This document shows positions 1-9,563 of a DNA stretch of 64,000 bases, piece after piece. The notes below the pieces were generated by a model, which saw only the letters and a program-made list of their open reading frames with translations, had not been told where the DNA came from and made no database searches. Numbering within the stretch: position 1 is the first letter of the stretch; every line of letters begins with the position of its first letter. Location of the stretch: contig JAERTG010000032.1 in NCBI GenBank assembly GCA_016845065.1, positions 106,427 to 170,426 on the forward strand, in the 5' to 3' direction. Position numbers and translations under genes: made by a program. The stretch comes from Fidelibacterota bacterium. GTDB taxonomy: Bacteria; Fidelibacterota; UBA8477; JABMPR01.

Positions 1-272
1 TTTCGGTTGTGAATCTGGCCTTTGTATACTTAAAAAAGGGTGAAGTCTATCAACATCTGAAAATCGCTTGTGGAGCAGTGGCACCCACAGTGGTCGCTCT
101 GGATAAATTGACCAGTACTATTATGGATAAAACCAGTAAGCCTGAGGACTGGTCCCAGTTAATTGAGGCAGACATATCACCGATAGATGATATCAGAGCG
201 ACAGCAAGATATCGAAAACTGGTTATTCCAAATCTGGTTAAGGCTTTCCTGAATGGAAAATTATATGAGTAA
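1..272 (+). CDS. C-terminal fragment of a molybdenum-hydroxylase FAD subunit (partial)
   Basis: The reading frame is open at the left edge of the window, so the 5' part of the gene lies outside it. The visible end (about 90 residues) contains a segment of the type 'KIACGAVAPTVVALDKL', which resembles the C-terminal domain of CO-dehydrogenase/xanthine-dehydrogenase flavoproteins. Such subunits pass electrons from the 2Fe-2S subunit to FAD. It overlaps the next gene by a few bases and is followed by ygfK, so it probably belongs to the same operon. A second, complete flavin subunit lies at 5241, which suggests two hydroxylases or a duplicated subunit. The family call rests on a short C-terminal piece. 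Confidence 0.65.
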   Translation, partial: SVVNLAFVYLKKGEVYQHLKIACGAVAPTVVALDKLTSTIMDKTSKPEDWSQLIEADISPIDDIRATARYRKLVIPNLVKAFLNGKLYE

Positions 273-543
273 TGAGTCCAATCTGAGAAAATGGGTAGAA
301 GTCCGAAAAAAAGGGAAATGGAGCTATATATTTAATTATGGCGTGCTTAGATTCGGAATATCAACATGGGCCATGATGATGGTATACTTCTGGGTGTTTC
401 ACCCCTTTGAAGAACGTCTGATATTCACCATTGTGTCCTTCCTTACCTTCCCTCTGGCAGGTTTGGCTTGGGGCAGGTGGATGTGGTATTACATGGAAAA
501 GATAACCTCACGTTTGTCAACGCCCGATGGGGATGAGCAATAA
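253..543 (+). CDS. Small two-helix membrane protein, function unknown
   Basis: A 96-residue protein with a charged N-terminus (RKWVEVRKKGKW) and two hydrophobic stretches, roughly residues 28-50 and 58-78, separated by a short FEER loop. This predicts a small inner-membrane hairpin protein. I do not recognise a family. The start could be 253 or the in-frame ATG at 265, which overlaps the stop of the preceding gene; both imply translational coupling. It lies between molybdenum-hydroxylase genes, with only 3 bases to ygfK, so it is probably co-expressed with them. A role in anchoring or in substrate uptake would be a guess. Confidence 0.6.
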   Translation: MENYMSNESNLRKWVEVRKKGKWSYIFNYGVLRFGISTWAMMMVYFWVFHPFEERLIFTIVSFLTFPLAGLAWGRWMWYYMEKITSRLSTPDGDEQ

Positions 544-546
544 ATT

Positions 547-3500
547 ATGAACGATAGACTCTATCCTGTCTCCATTCAGCATCTAATCTCCTGGATGCTA
601 TCCGAGATTAAAAGTGACCAGCTGTTTGGGATTCAAAAAGATCAATTTTTCACTCCTGATAGTGCAGATCCATTTCGCATGCACCGGTACGGACAAATGC
701 TGGAAACGCCAATTGGGGTAGCGGCTGGTCCCCATACTCAGCTCTCCCAAAACATCGTGGCAGCCTGGTTGTGTGGAGCTCGATATATGGAGCTCAAGAC
801 GGTTCAGACACTCGATGAGCTGGAGGTTAGCAAGCCCTGTATTGATATGCAGGACGAGGGTTATAATTGTGAATGGTCACAGGAACTAAAATTGAAGCAG
901 TCGCTGGATGAGTATCTCAATGCCTGGATCGCAATTCATGTACTTAAAGATCACTTCGGATGGCATTCAAGTCAGGGTGTCGGTGTAATTTTTAATATGA
1001 GCGTAGGCTATGATCTTGATGGGATCATGAAAGCCAATGTCCAACATTTCATGGACCGCATGGAAAACAGCCAGGATTTGCTTGATGATAAACTGAATCT
1101 TGTCGAGACCATTTACCCCTCTATCCACAGGTTGAATATTCCTCCTCGAATGACAGATAACATCACACTTTCCACTATGCATGGGTGTCCCCCAGATGAG
1201 ATCGAACGCATTGCCACCTATCTCATCAAAGAACGAAAATATCATACAGCAGTAAAACTGAATCCCACCTTGTTGGGACCAGACCAACTACGTCGGATAT
1301 TGAATCATGATTTAGGCTATGAGGCTTCCATTGTCCCAGATGAGGCATTTGACCACGATCTGAAATATCCTGATGCCTTAAAGCTCATTTCCAACCTTCA
1401 AGCTCACGCAGATGAAACTGGTGTAGATTTTGGATTAAAACTGACCAATACTCTAGAGGTTCAAAACCACAGACCTGTTTTTCCTGAGAATGAAACCATG
1501 ATGTATCTTAGTGGTCGAGCACTCCACCCTATAAGTATTAACCTTGCAGCCAAACTGCAAAATGACTTCAGTGGAAAACTAGATATTTCTTTTTCTGCAG
1601 GTGCAGATGCTTTCAATGTGGCTGATATTCTGGCATGTAATCTACGTCCAGTAACTACCTGCACGGATGTGTTAAAACCTGGCGGTTATGCGCGACTGGG
1701 TCAATATCTGGACAATCTAAGGCAAGCCATGTTGGAGGTCGAAGCCCGCAACCTGGATCAGTTTATCACGGGAAATGGTGAAACCGTTCAGGATGTGGAT
1801 GAAGCCGGGTTGAACAAGCTGTCTCATTATGCAGAAAGCGTCATTCACAACCGACATTATCATAAACACAGTCACCATTTTGACTCAATAAAAACCAATC
1901 GCAAACTCGGGGCTTTTGATTGCATTTCAGCTCCATGTATAGATGCCTGCGCCGCCGATCAAAATATCCCGGAATATCTATATCACACATCACAGGGTGA
2001 TTTTTCCCAGGCGTTTGAAGCCATTCAGGATACCAATCCCCTCCCAGGTGTTACCGGTAATGTATGTGACCATTTGTGTCAATTAAAGTGCACTCGGAAT
2101 AATTATGACACGCCTTTGTTGATACGTGAGATAAAACGTTTTGTGACTGAGCAAGAGATAAAAAATGCTGATCGCGCTGCAATCCCCCTTGGTGAGCATA
2201 GAGTAGCAGTCATCGGTGCTGGCCCTGCTGGTTTATCCTGCGCTTACTTTTTAGCTAAACAAGGTATCATGGTTGATGTTTATGAGAGTAAGTCATTTGT
2301 GGGAGGCATGGTTTCTGGTGCTATCCCAGAATTCAGGCTCAGTGATGAAACCATTGATCTCGATATTGATGTGTTAAAAAAATTAGGTGTCAATTTTCAC
2401 TTTGACAGTCCAGTGGGTCCTGAACTTTACCAGCAAATCCAAGTGACAAGTGATGATATCTTTATAGGGGTTGGTGCTCAGCGCGCATTGAAACTAGGCA
2501 TCGATGGAGAAACACTTGAAGGTGTCTTGAATCCATTGGATTTTCTTGCAGATGTGAGGTTGGGAGCTCGTCCTGACCTGGGAGAAAACATTGCCATCAT
2601 TGGGGGTGGAAACACGGCCATGGATGCAGCCCGCACGTCGCTTCGGTTGGCAGATGAGTCAGCAACAGTTAGTGTAATTTATCGAAGAACCATGTCAGAG
2701 ATGCCAGCCGATATTGATGAAATCGAAGCTGCGCTGACAGAAGGCATCACCTTCCATGAACTGGTAGCACCATTGAGTTTTGAAGGAGACAGCCAGGTTA
2801 AGCAGATTCATTGTCAGAAGATGGAATTGGGTGATCCTGATGACAGCGGTCGCCGCCGACCAGTACCTCTACATGGTGAATTTCTGAAACTCCCTGTGGA
2901 CACCGTGATTCCAGCAATTGGTCAAGCAATTAATGTGGATTTTATTGGTAAGGATGATCTTCAAGTAGACTATGAAACGTGTATTACGACTGTTCCCCAT
3001 GTCTATGCCGGTGGCGATGCCGTGCGGGGAGCGTCCAGTGTCATTAATGCCATTGGAGATGGTCAGAAAGCCGCCCGACATATTCTTCGCAGTATCGAAG
3101 CATTTCCTGAACACCCTGAAAATGCTCCACGAATCATAACTATAGATGAATTAAAGCGAAAAGCAGCTGTGAGAGAATATGGGATTACTCCACCCCTGGC
3201 TGATCCCGACCCGTCTAAAGAATTTCCAGAAGTTCATCGGACCCTCACCGAAGAAGAAGCCATAGCAGAAGCCAGTCGCTGCCTCTTGTGTGACGATTAT
3301 TGCAGTGTCTGTGTAGGGGTTTGCCCCAACCTGGCAAACCTCACATACATGGTTCAACCTGTTGCATATGATGTACATCTGGCAACACGGGATGGTGACG
3401 AAGTTTCATTAAGAACCACTGGAAAACTTGATCTCACCCAGGAGCCTCAGATATTAAACATTGGGGACTTCTGCAATGAGTGCGGTAACTGCACCACCTT

Positions 3501-3822
3501 TTGTCCTACAGCAGGTGATCCGTATTTGGACAAACCGCGATTACATTTATCTAAGAGTAGTTACAATGAATCTGAATCTGGATATTTGATTAGTGAGAAT
3601 AGTATTCGATTCAAAGATAACAAGGTTGAAATGCATGTTTCGTTAGTCGATGATGAGTACCGATTTCAATCTACACAGGGACAAATCAATATTGATTCTA
3701 AAGTAAAATCCATCAATTCGGTTGAGTTTTTTACTGGATACAAAGACATTAGAACTCAACCCGCCCTTGAGATGATTGTACTATTTGAGAACTTGACTAA
3801 CCACCCTATGTTAAAGAAGTAG
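547..3822 (+). CDS. ygfK: YgfK-like oxidoreductase (putative selenate reductase subunit family)
   Basis: A 1091-residue multidomain protein. The N-terminal ~400 residues resemble the dihydroorotate/dihydropyrimidine dehydrogenase barrel (GVAAGPHTQLSQN, STMHGCPPDEIE). Residues ~459-545 form a GltD-type cysteine-rich helical domain (CISAPCIDAC, CDHLCQLKC). Residues ~549-860 are an FAD/NAD(P) module with two dinucleotide motifs (VAVIGAGPAG near 553; IAIIGGGNTAMDAA). The C-terminus has cysteine clusters at ~912 (CLLCDDYCSVCVGVC) and ~976 (CNECGNCTTFC) for Fe-S centres. In E. coli ygfK lies beside ssnA and a molybdenum hydroxylase, in a locus linked to selenium-dependent purine metabolism. It is likely an NAD(P)H-dependent electron-transfer partner in the cytoplasm; the substrate is unproven. 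There are 8 bases to the next gene. Confidence 0.85.
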   Translation: MNDRLYPVSIQHLISWMLSEIKSDQLFGIQKDQFFTPDSADPFRMHRYGQMLETPIGVAAGPHTQLSQNIVAAWLCGARYMELKTVQTLDELEVSKPCIDMQDEGYNCEWSQELKLKQSLDEYLNAWIAIHVLKDHFGWHSSQGVGVIFNMSVGYDLDGIMKANVQHFMDRMENSQDLLDDKLNLVETIYPSIHRLNIPPRMTDNITLSTMHGCPPDEIERIATYLIKERKYHTAVKLNPTLLGPDQLRRILNHDLGYEASIVPDEAFDHDLKYPDALKLISNLQAHADETGVDFGLKLTNTLEVQNHRPVFPENETMMYLSGRALHPISINLAAKLQNDFSGKLDISFSAGADAFNVADILACNLRPVTTCTDVLKPGGYARLGQYLDNLRQAMLEVEARNLDQFITGNGETVQDVDEAGLNKLSHYAESVIHNRHYHKHSHHFDSIKTNRKLGAFDCISAPCIDACAADQNIPEYLYHTSQGDFSQAFEAIQDTNPLPGVTGNVCDHLCQLKCTRNNYDTPLLIREIKRFVTEQEIKNADRAAIPLGEHRVAVIGAGPAGLSCAYFLAKQGIMVDVYESKSFVGGMVSGAIPEFRLSDETIDLDIDVLKKLGVNFHFDSPVGPELYQQIQVTSDDIFIGVGAQRALKLGIDGETLEGVLNPLDFLADVRLGARPDLGENIAIIGGGNTAMDAARTSLRLADESATVSVIYRRTMSEMPADIDEIEAALTEGITFHELVAPLSFEGDSQVKQIHCQKMELGDPDDSGRRRPVPLHGEFLKLPVDTVIPAIGQAINVDFIGKDDLQVDYETCITTVPHVYAGGDAVRGASSVINAIGDGQKAARHILRSIEAFPEHPENAPRIITIDELKRKAAVREYGITPPLADPDPSKEFPEVHRTLTEEEAIAEASRCLLCDDYCSVCVGVCPNLANLTYMVQPVAYDVHLATRDGDEVSLRTTGKLDLTQEPQILNIGDFCNECGNCTTFCPTAGDPYLDKPRLHLSKSSYNESESGYLISENSIRFKDNKVEMHVSLVDDEYRFQSTQGQINIDSKVKSINSVEFFTGYKDIRTQPALEMIVLFENLTNHPMLKK

Positions 3823-3830
3823 TATTCAAT

Positions 3831-5225
3831 ATGTCAACTTTACTCATTAAAAACCCGCTCTGTGTTGCAACCATGAATGATTCACGCGATGAATTTTCCA
3901 ATGGGCATATCCTTATTGAAAATGGAGCAATTGCTTCAATTGGACCAGAGAACCTGCATGTTCAGGCAGATAGAATAATTGATGCTACAGATATGGTGAT
4001 TACTCCAGGGTTCATAAATACCCATCACCACCTCTATCAAACCCTCACTCGAAACATTCCCCTAATGCAGGACCAACCACTTTTCTCGTGGTTGACCAAT
4101 CATTATGAAGTATGGCGAGAACTCACGACGGAGGCAGTTGAGGTGAGCACCCAAATCGGATTGCTGGAATTAATGAAAAGTGGCGTAACGACCAGCTCTG
4201 ATCATTTATATCTATTCCCTTCCAAAGCCAGTCCAAAACTCATCGATATTGAAATAGAGGCGGCAAAAGGGCTTGGTGTTCGGTTTCAACCAACACGAGG
4301 TTCCATGTCGCTTGGAAAATCCAGGGGCGGTCTGCCACCTGACGATGTGGTCCAAACCGAGGAAGTGATTCAGAAAGATACTGAACGATTACTGGCTAAA
4401 TATCATCAGGACTCTGATGGTGCCATGGTCCGGATTTCTCTCGCTCCCTGTTCACCCTTTTCTGTTACAACCGAACTTATGAAGCAAACGGCTGCTTTTG
4501 CTCAAAGTAATGGTCTTCAAATCCATACACATCTTGCAGAGACTCTCGATGAGGAGACTTTTTGTCTGAAGAGTTTTGGATTGCGACCAGTAGGTCTCAT
4601 GGAGGAATTGAATTGGCTTACCTCAAACTCCTGGTACGCTCATTCTGTGCATTTGAATGATGAGGAGATCAAGCTAATGGGGGAAAAGCAGGTAGGAATA
4701 TCACATTGCCCCACCTCAAATATGCGCCTGGGTTCAGGAATTGCCAGAATCCATGAACTTCTGGAGGCTGGAGTCAATGTAAGCCTGGGTGTTGATGGCA
4801 GCGCTTCAAATGATTCTGGTGACATGCTGCTTGAAATGCGTAATGCCATGCTCATATCAAGGTTGAGAGAACAACAATTCTGGCTTACTGCTCGCGATGT
4901 TCTGAGCATGGCTACTCGAGGTGGGGCAGCTGTCCTTGGTCGAAGTGATATTGGAGAATTGAAAGAAGGTAAACGAGCTGATCTAGCGCTGTTTAACATG
5001 GCTGGTACAGGGCAAGCGGGCAGCCAGTCAGACCCAATTGCAGCCTTGATTTTCACTACGAGGCAGCGTCCCGTGGATGTTCTGGTCATTGATGGTAAAA
5101 TTGTCCTCGATCAAGGTGAATCGAAAGTTGATGAGCCAAAACTCGCAATAAAGCATAATAAACTTGCTGCTGAAATGCTCCATCAAGCTGAACAGCGCAC
5201 AAAAATAGACTTTTCTAGTCCCTAA
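3831..5225 (+). CDS. 8-oxoguanine deaminase-like amidohydrolase (SsnA/AtzB group)
   Basis: A 464-residue metal-dependent amidohydrolase. The N-terminal composite beta domain (VITPGFINTHHH) brings in the first metal ligands. Further ligands appear in THLAETLDE, in YAHSVHLNDEE and at GVDGSASND. The run THHHLYQTLTRN and the motif GVDGSASND are very close to what I recall of bacterial 8-oxoguanine deaminases and less close to E. coli SsnA itself, although it occupies the ssnA position after ygfK. The predicted reaction is hydrolytic deamination of 8-oxoguanine (or a related guanine) to urate, which would feed the purine hydroxylase encoded downstream. The substrate is inferred from similarity and context. 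Length is normal for the family. Confidence 0.85.
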   Translation: MSTLLIKNPLCVATMNDSRDEFSNGHILIENGAIASIGPENLHVQADRIIDATDMVITPGFINTHHHLYQTLTRNIPLMQDQPLFSWLTNHYEVWRELTTEAVEVSTQIGLLELMKSGVTTSSDHLYLFPSKASPKLIDIEIEAAKGLGVRFQPTRGSMSLGKSRGGLPPDDVVQTEEVIQKDTERLLAKYHQDSDGAMVRISLAPCSPFSVTTELMKQTAAFAQSNGLQIHTHLAETLDEETFCLKSFGLRPVGLMEELNWLTSNSWYAHSVHLNDEEIKLMGEKQVGISHCPTSNMRLGSGIARIHELLEAGVNVSLGVDGSASNDSGDMLLEMRNAMLISRLREQQFWLTARDVLSMATRGGAAVLGRSDIGELKEGKRADLALFNMAGTGQAGSQSDPIAALIFTTRQRPVDVLVIDGKIVLDQGESKVDEPKLAIKHNKLAAEMLHQAEQRTKIDFSSP

Positions 5226-5240
5226 CAAGCAGGTCAAATC

Positions 5241-5972
5241 ATGTGGTCTTCCATAGAACAAATTATCAAACCTGATAGCCTGGATGAAGCCCAGGTGCTG
5301 ATCCAGCAAAGCGATGCCGAACTCTTTGCAGGTGGAAGTTATCTTGTCGCTCAAAAAGAGGGTGAAATAAAAACCCTGATTGATATAAATCATTTATTAG
5401 ATAATAATGTCGAAACCCTTGGCAATGATCTTTCAATCGATTCGGGTTGCACACTACAACATTTACTTAGCCTGTGTGGTGGCAAACTGAGCCAGGTTAT
5501 TCAGGCATCCTGCCCATCAAAAAATATTCGTAACCAGCGTACTATCGGCGGTGAAATCGCCAAGGGTAGACCAGATTCTGATCTGCTGATTTTTTTGTTT
5601 GCTGCTAGAGCAAAATTGCAGCTAAGTCATACAGTCAAGCCCATAGATTTATCCGACTGGGATGGAAATGGTATCATCACCAGGATAATTGTTCCCACTC
5701 ACAAGGTGAAACTGGAACGTGTTGCCGTCCTCGATTCAGCACCTGCCTACATCATCGTTGGATCCAATGAGTCAGACGATCAAATCACAATCAGTGTCGG
5801 TGGTAAAATTACCAAAATTGTTTTCTATCAGGCCAATCCTGAGCCAGAAGAACTTGAAGTACGTAATTTCCTGGATGAAGTGGAAGCTGCTTTCACAGAT
5901 GATCATCTAGGAACAGCCTCATATAAGCGTCATGTTGTTGGTGCGCTCTTACAAGAGATGGTGGGAGTATGA
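5241..5972 (+). CDS. Molybdenum-hydroxylase FAD-binding subunit (YgfM/XdhB-like)
   Basis: A 243-residue protein with the FAD-binding pattern of this family: an early A-E-L-F-A-G-G-S-Y segment for the pyrophosphate, then IRNQRTIGGEIAKGRPDSDL, the usual 'N.aTiGGni....p.sD' motif. It transfers electrons between the 2Fe-2S subunit and NAD+ in xanthine dehydrogenase-type enzymes. It is shorter than CoxM-type subunits (about 290 residues) but near the size of E. coli YgfM. It follows the deaminase by 15 bases and overlaps the 2Fe-2S gene by four (ATGA), so the three hydroxylase subunits are translationally coupled. Confidence 0.8.
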   Translation: MWSSIEQIIKPDSLDEAQVLIQQSDAELFAGGSYLVAQKEGEIKTLIDINHLLDNNVETLGNDLSIDSGCTLQHLLSLCGGKLSQVIQASCPSKNIRNQRTIGGEIAKGRPDSDLLIFLFAARAKLQLSHTVKPIDLSDWDGNGIITRIIVPTHKVKLERVAVLDSAPAYIIVGSNESDDQITISVGGKITKIVFYQANPEPEELEVRNFLDEVEAAFTDDHLGTASYKRHVVGALLQEMVGV

Positions 5973-6451
5973 TGAAAGTACAATTCGAACTAAATGGTCG
6001 CTTGGTTCAGACTGAAAGTGCGCCTGGCAGCACGCTCATGGAGGTCCTTCGCTCCAGAGAACTTTATAGCATCAAACATGGCTGTGATCACGGGGAATGT
6101 GGTGCATGCACTGTCCTGATTGATAGTAAAAGCGTGAATGCCTGTCTGATTCTGATGCATACTGTGGATGGTCGAAAAATTGAGACTCTGGAGAATTTCT
6201 CAGATCATAAATCAATGCATCCTATTCAAAAGGAATTCCTCCATGAAGGAGCTGCCCAATGTGGATATTGCACACCTGGTATGATCCTGTCGGTGGAGGC
6301 ATTGAAAAGAGAGAGAGTTGAACTGGATGATTTCGCTTTAAGAGACGCTCTGAATGGGAATCTTTGTCGATGTACGGGTTATGTAAAACCCGTTCAGGCT
6401 GGTTTAAATGCCCTCAAGATTCCCCAGGATAAGGGTGGGGGTGGCTCATGA
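5969..6451 (+). CDS. Molybdenum-hydroxylase 2Fe-2S subunit (XdhC/CoxS-like)
   Basis: A 160-residue protein with both 2Fe-2S cluster motifs of the family: a plant-ferredoxin type CDHGECGACTVL (near residues 40-50) and the C-terminal helical pair CGYCTPGM ... CRCTGY. It carries electrons from the molybdenum centre to the FAD subunit. Its length is typical. It overlaps both the upstream flavin gene and the downstream catalytic gene by four bases, a fixed arrangement for stoichiometric subunits. In E. coli XdhD the equivalent domain is fused to the catalytic subunit; here it is separate. Confidence 0.92.
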   Translation: MMKVQFELNGRLVQTESAPGSTLMEVLRSRELYSIKHGCDHGECGACTVLIDSKSVNACLILMHTVDGRKIETLENFSDHKSMHPIQKEFLHEGAAQCGYCTPGMILSVEALKRERVELDDFALRDALNGNLCRCTGYVKPVQAGLNALKIPQDKGGGGS

Positions 6452-8742
6452 AAGTGATTGGAAAAGATCATCAACGCGTTGATGGTCAGGCTCTGGTTAG
6501 AGGTAATCCAGTTTTTGCTGATGATATCAAATTAAATAATCTTCTTCATGTTAAAGTTTTACATAGTCCCGTTGCCCATGCAAAAATAGTCAGTATCAAT
6601 GTTTCTGAAGCTTCTGCACTTGAGGGTGTTGAAGCCATTTTCACACACAAGGATTTCAAACCTCACTACTACACAACTGCTGGTCAGGGCTATCCAGAAC
6701 CCGGTCCTCGCGATATGCGTATTCTAGATTCGAAGGTACGATTTGTTGGGGATCGAGTCGCCTTTGTAGCAGCGGAGACCCTTGAAATTGCGGAGCAGGC
6801 TCTTGAGCTCATAAAAGTAGACTATGAGGAATTGCCCTGCCTGTTTGATATGGAAGCGGCCATGGCCTCAGATGTAACAATTCATTCTCACCCTGATAAG
6901 ACGGGTCTCCATGATGCGGCACATAATGTTGCTGCTCATCTGGATGCTGAGATTGGAGATGTGGATAAAACTTTGGAGTCATCAGAGTTCGTATTCGAAG
7001 GCACCTACAGCACCCCATTTGTGCAAATGGCATCCATAGAGCCACATATTTCCCTCACCTGGCTAGATGACAATAATCGGTTGGTGATTAGAACCTCAAC
7101 CCAGGTTCCATTTCATGTGCGTCGCATTGTGGCTGAGGTCCTGGACATTCCAGTCGGTAGAATTCGTGTGATAAAACCACGGCTAGGCGGTGGATTCGGT
7201 GGAAAACAGGAAATTCTTAATGAAGAGCTGGTGGCTGCTGTAACCTTAAAAACCGGTAGACCTGCACGTATTGAATACACCAGAGCTGAGGAATTATTTG
7301 CAGCAAGATTGAGGCACCCAGAACTGGTTAGCTTCCGACTCGGTTTTGATAATAACCAAATTTTAACTGCTATTGATCTAAACATTCTGGAAAACTGCGG
7401 AGCTTATGGTCCCCACGCCCTGACGGTAATGTCGGTTACTGCTCAAAAAGCCTTGAGTATGTACAAAGCGCCCTGTATTCGAGTGAATGGAGATGGCGTA
7501 TATACCAATCTTCCAATCGGTGGAGCCTATCGCGGGTATGGTGCGCCTCAGGCTTTCTTCCCCCTTGAAAGCCTCATGGATGAAGCAGCTGAAGCCATGG
7601 GTATTGATCCAGTTGAATTGCGACTCAAGAATGTCTTCAAAGTTGGGGACGATATTCCCATAGCTAAAATTCTGGGTGAGGGTCGTGAAGGTTTTCCCAT
7701 GGTACTCTACAGCACTGAAATAGAAGCGTGTTTGCAGGAAGGTCGCAAACTTAGCAATTGGGATTTACTTCGATCAAAATCTAAAACTGGTCGATATCGA
7801 CACGGTATTGGTGTGGCTGTGGCAGGCCAGGGATCTGGGATTCCAGGGATTGATATGGGTGCTGCCTTTATCAAGATGAATGAAGATGCCAGTTTCAACC
7901 TTCAAGTTGGAGCAACCGATTTGGGAACAGGTTCTGATACTGCTCTGGCCCAAATAGCGGCTGAAGTCCTGGGTGTAGCTGTGGATAAAATAATAGTCTA
8001 TTCTTCTGATACAGATATGACACCCTTTGATACTGGCGCATATGCTTCCAGTACAACCTATATTTCTGGATCTGCAGTAAAAAAAGCAGCAGAGAATTGT
8101 AAAATGATGATTCTGGATCAAGGAAGATTACTCTTGGATGCGCCTGAGGCAGAGATTGATGGCACACAGGTTGTGGATTCTAATGGAAATAGAATATCCT
8201 TCCAGGATATCTGTACAAAAAGTTTTTACACTGAGGAGCAAAAACAAATCATGGGTACAGCTTCCCACATGAGCTATGATTCTCCTCCCCCTTTTAATGC
8301 AACCTTTGCTGAAGTGGAAGTAGATACCTTCACTGGAACCGTACGGGTTATTAAAATTGTATCAGTAACGGATGCGGGTCAGATTATCAATCCCAAAATG
8401 GCGGAGGGACAAATTGAAGGCGGAATCCCCCAGGCACTCGGTATGGCTCTCTCAGAGTTCATGCCCTTTGATGAGAAGGGTCGTTTCCTCAATCTGGACT
8501 TTAACAGCTATCATATTTACACTGCCAAGGATATGCCTGAGATGGTTGTCCGGTTTGCAGACTCACATGAACCCACAGGTCCATATGGGGCGAAGGCCGT
8601 TGCAGAAATTCCAATCAACGCTCCTGCACCGGCAGTTACAAATGCTGTTTACAATGCCGTTGGTGTTCGGATAAAACACCTGCCAATCCAGCCAGAAGTG
8701 ATTTTAGGGTCAATACACCGAAATGAGGTAATTGACCCATAA
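6448..8742 (+). CDS. Molybdenum-hydroxylase catalytic subunit (xanthine dehydrogenase/XdhD-like)
   Basis: A 764-residue molybdopterin-binding subunit. Visible landmarks are the a/b hammerhead N-terminus (GNPVFADDIKLNNLLHVKVLHSP), the GGGFGGKQ loop, the RGYGAPQ motif and, near the C-terminus, GPYGAKAVAEIP, where the Glu is the expected catalytic base. It probably hydroxylates xanthine, hypoxanthine or a related heterocycle in the cytoplasm. Context (YgfK and a purine deaminase in the same operon) supports a purine substrate and possibly a selenium-dependent molybdenum centre, but no YqeB/YqeC maturation gene is in this window. It is the last gene of the operon. Confidence 0.88.
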   Translation: MKVIGKDHQRVDGQALVRGNPVFADDIKLNNLLHVKVLHSPVAHAKIVSINVSEASALEGVEAIFTHKDFKPHYYTTAGQGYPEPGPRDMRILDSKVRFVGDRVAFVAAETLEIAEQALELIKVDYEELPCLFDMEAAMASDVTIHSHPDKTGLHDAAHNVAAHLDAEIGDVDKTLESSEFVFEGTYSTPFVQMASIEPHISLTWLDDNNRLVIRTSTQVPFHVRRIVAEVLDIPVGRIRVIKPRLGGGFGGKQEILNEELVAAVTLKTGRPARIEYTRAEELFAARLRHPELVSFRLGFDNNQILTAIDLNILENCGAYGPHALTVMSVTAQKALSMYKAPCIRVNGDGVYTNLPIGGAYRGYGAPQAFFPLESLMDEAAEAMGIDPVELRLKNVFKVGDDIPIAKILGEGREGFPMVLYSTEIEACLQEGRKLSNWDLLRSKSKTGRYRHGIGVAVAGQGSGIPGIDMGAAFIKMNEDASFNLQVGATDLGTGSDTALAQIAAEVLGVAVDKIIVYSSDTDMTPFDTGAYASSTTYISGSAVKKAAENCKMMILDQGRLLLDAPEAEIDGTQVVDSNGNRISFQDICTKSFYTEEQKQIMGTASHMSYDSPPPFNATFAEVEVDTFTGTVRVIKIVSVTDAGQIINPKMAEGQIEGGIPQALGMALSEFMPFDEKGRFLNLDFNSYHIYTAKDMPEMVVRFADSHEPTGPYGAKAVAEIPINAPAPAVTNAVYNAVGVRIKHLPIQPEVILGSIHRNEVIDP

Positions 8743-8870
8743 TACGACCTAAATACACTAGTAATAGAGTCTAATAGTGGTATAGTCGGCCCTAATTACG
8801 AATTATTGTGGTGTAATTTATTTTTGTGAATCCAGGATAAGCTGTTAAAGGTAGCAAGGAGAATAAAGTA

Positions 8871-9440
8871 ATGAATGAAAAAAATCGCTGCGAATGGGTA
8901 CCCTTGAATAAACCGACTTATGTAAAGTATCATGATGAGGAATGGGGTGTTCCCATTCACGATGATCAGAAAATGTTTGAATTTCTGATCCTGGAATCGT
9001 TTCAAGCTGGTTTAAGCTGGGAAATTATTCTCAATAAGCGCGAAAATTTTCGTAAAGCCTTTGCCTACTTTGACTTCAATAAGGTAGCTACCTATGACGA
9101 GAACAAAGTTCAGTCGCTCCTCCTGGATAAAGGTATTGTAAGGAACCAGCTCAAGATCAGAGCTTCGATTAACAATGCCCAGCGGTACCTGGAAGTCATT
9201 GAGGAGTTTGGGAGTTTCTGTAATTATTTCTGGGGGTTCACTGGTGGCAAACCTCATATAAACCAGTTTAAAGTTATGGGAGAAATTCCTGCTAAAACTG
9301 AGTTGTCAGACACTATTGCCAAGGATCTAAAGAAACGCGGTTTCAAATTTATGGGGACCACAGTGGTTTATGCCCACATGCAGGCTGTAGGAATGGTGAA
9401 TGATCACATCGAAGGTTGTTTCAGGTATGCAGAGGTGTAA
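8871..9440 (+). CDS. tag: DNA-3-methyladenine glycosylase I
   Basis: A 189-residue HhH-superfamily glycosylase that excises 3-methyladenine from alkylated DNA. It begins with RCEWVPLNKPTYVKYHDEEWG, whose Cys and His, together with the C-terminal H-x3-C (DHIEGC), form the zinc site typical of Tag. The catalytic-pocket segment FEFLILESFQAGLSWEIIL is intact. An AAGGAG ribosome-binding site lies at 8856-8861. It stands alone after the purine operon. An AlkD homologue is found at 16943, so two alkylation-repair activities occur in this window. Confidence 0.93.
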   Translation: MNEKNRCEWVPLNKPTYVKYHDEEWGVPIHDDQKMFEFLILESFQAGLSWEIILNKRENFRKAFAYFDFNKVATYDENKVQSLLLDKGIVRNQLKIRASINNAQRYLEVIEEFGSFCNYFWGFTGGKPHINQFKVMGEIPAKTELSDTIAKDLKKRGFKFMGTTVVYAHMQAVGMVNDHIEGCFRYAEV

Positions 9441-9563
9441 AGAATCTCACTCCTGCCAATCAGGGATAATTAGAGAGGACAAGGTAAACAGACTGGTACC
9501 GACAGGATTTCAAGGTGCAGCAAATAAGTAAGGTTCCGACTAGTTCAACCTCTTAACAACAGC

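Noticed and set aside
4640..5089. A 149-codon minus-strand frame within the deaminase gene
   Set aside because: It is the antisense shadow of a well-supported gene, with low-complexity composition.
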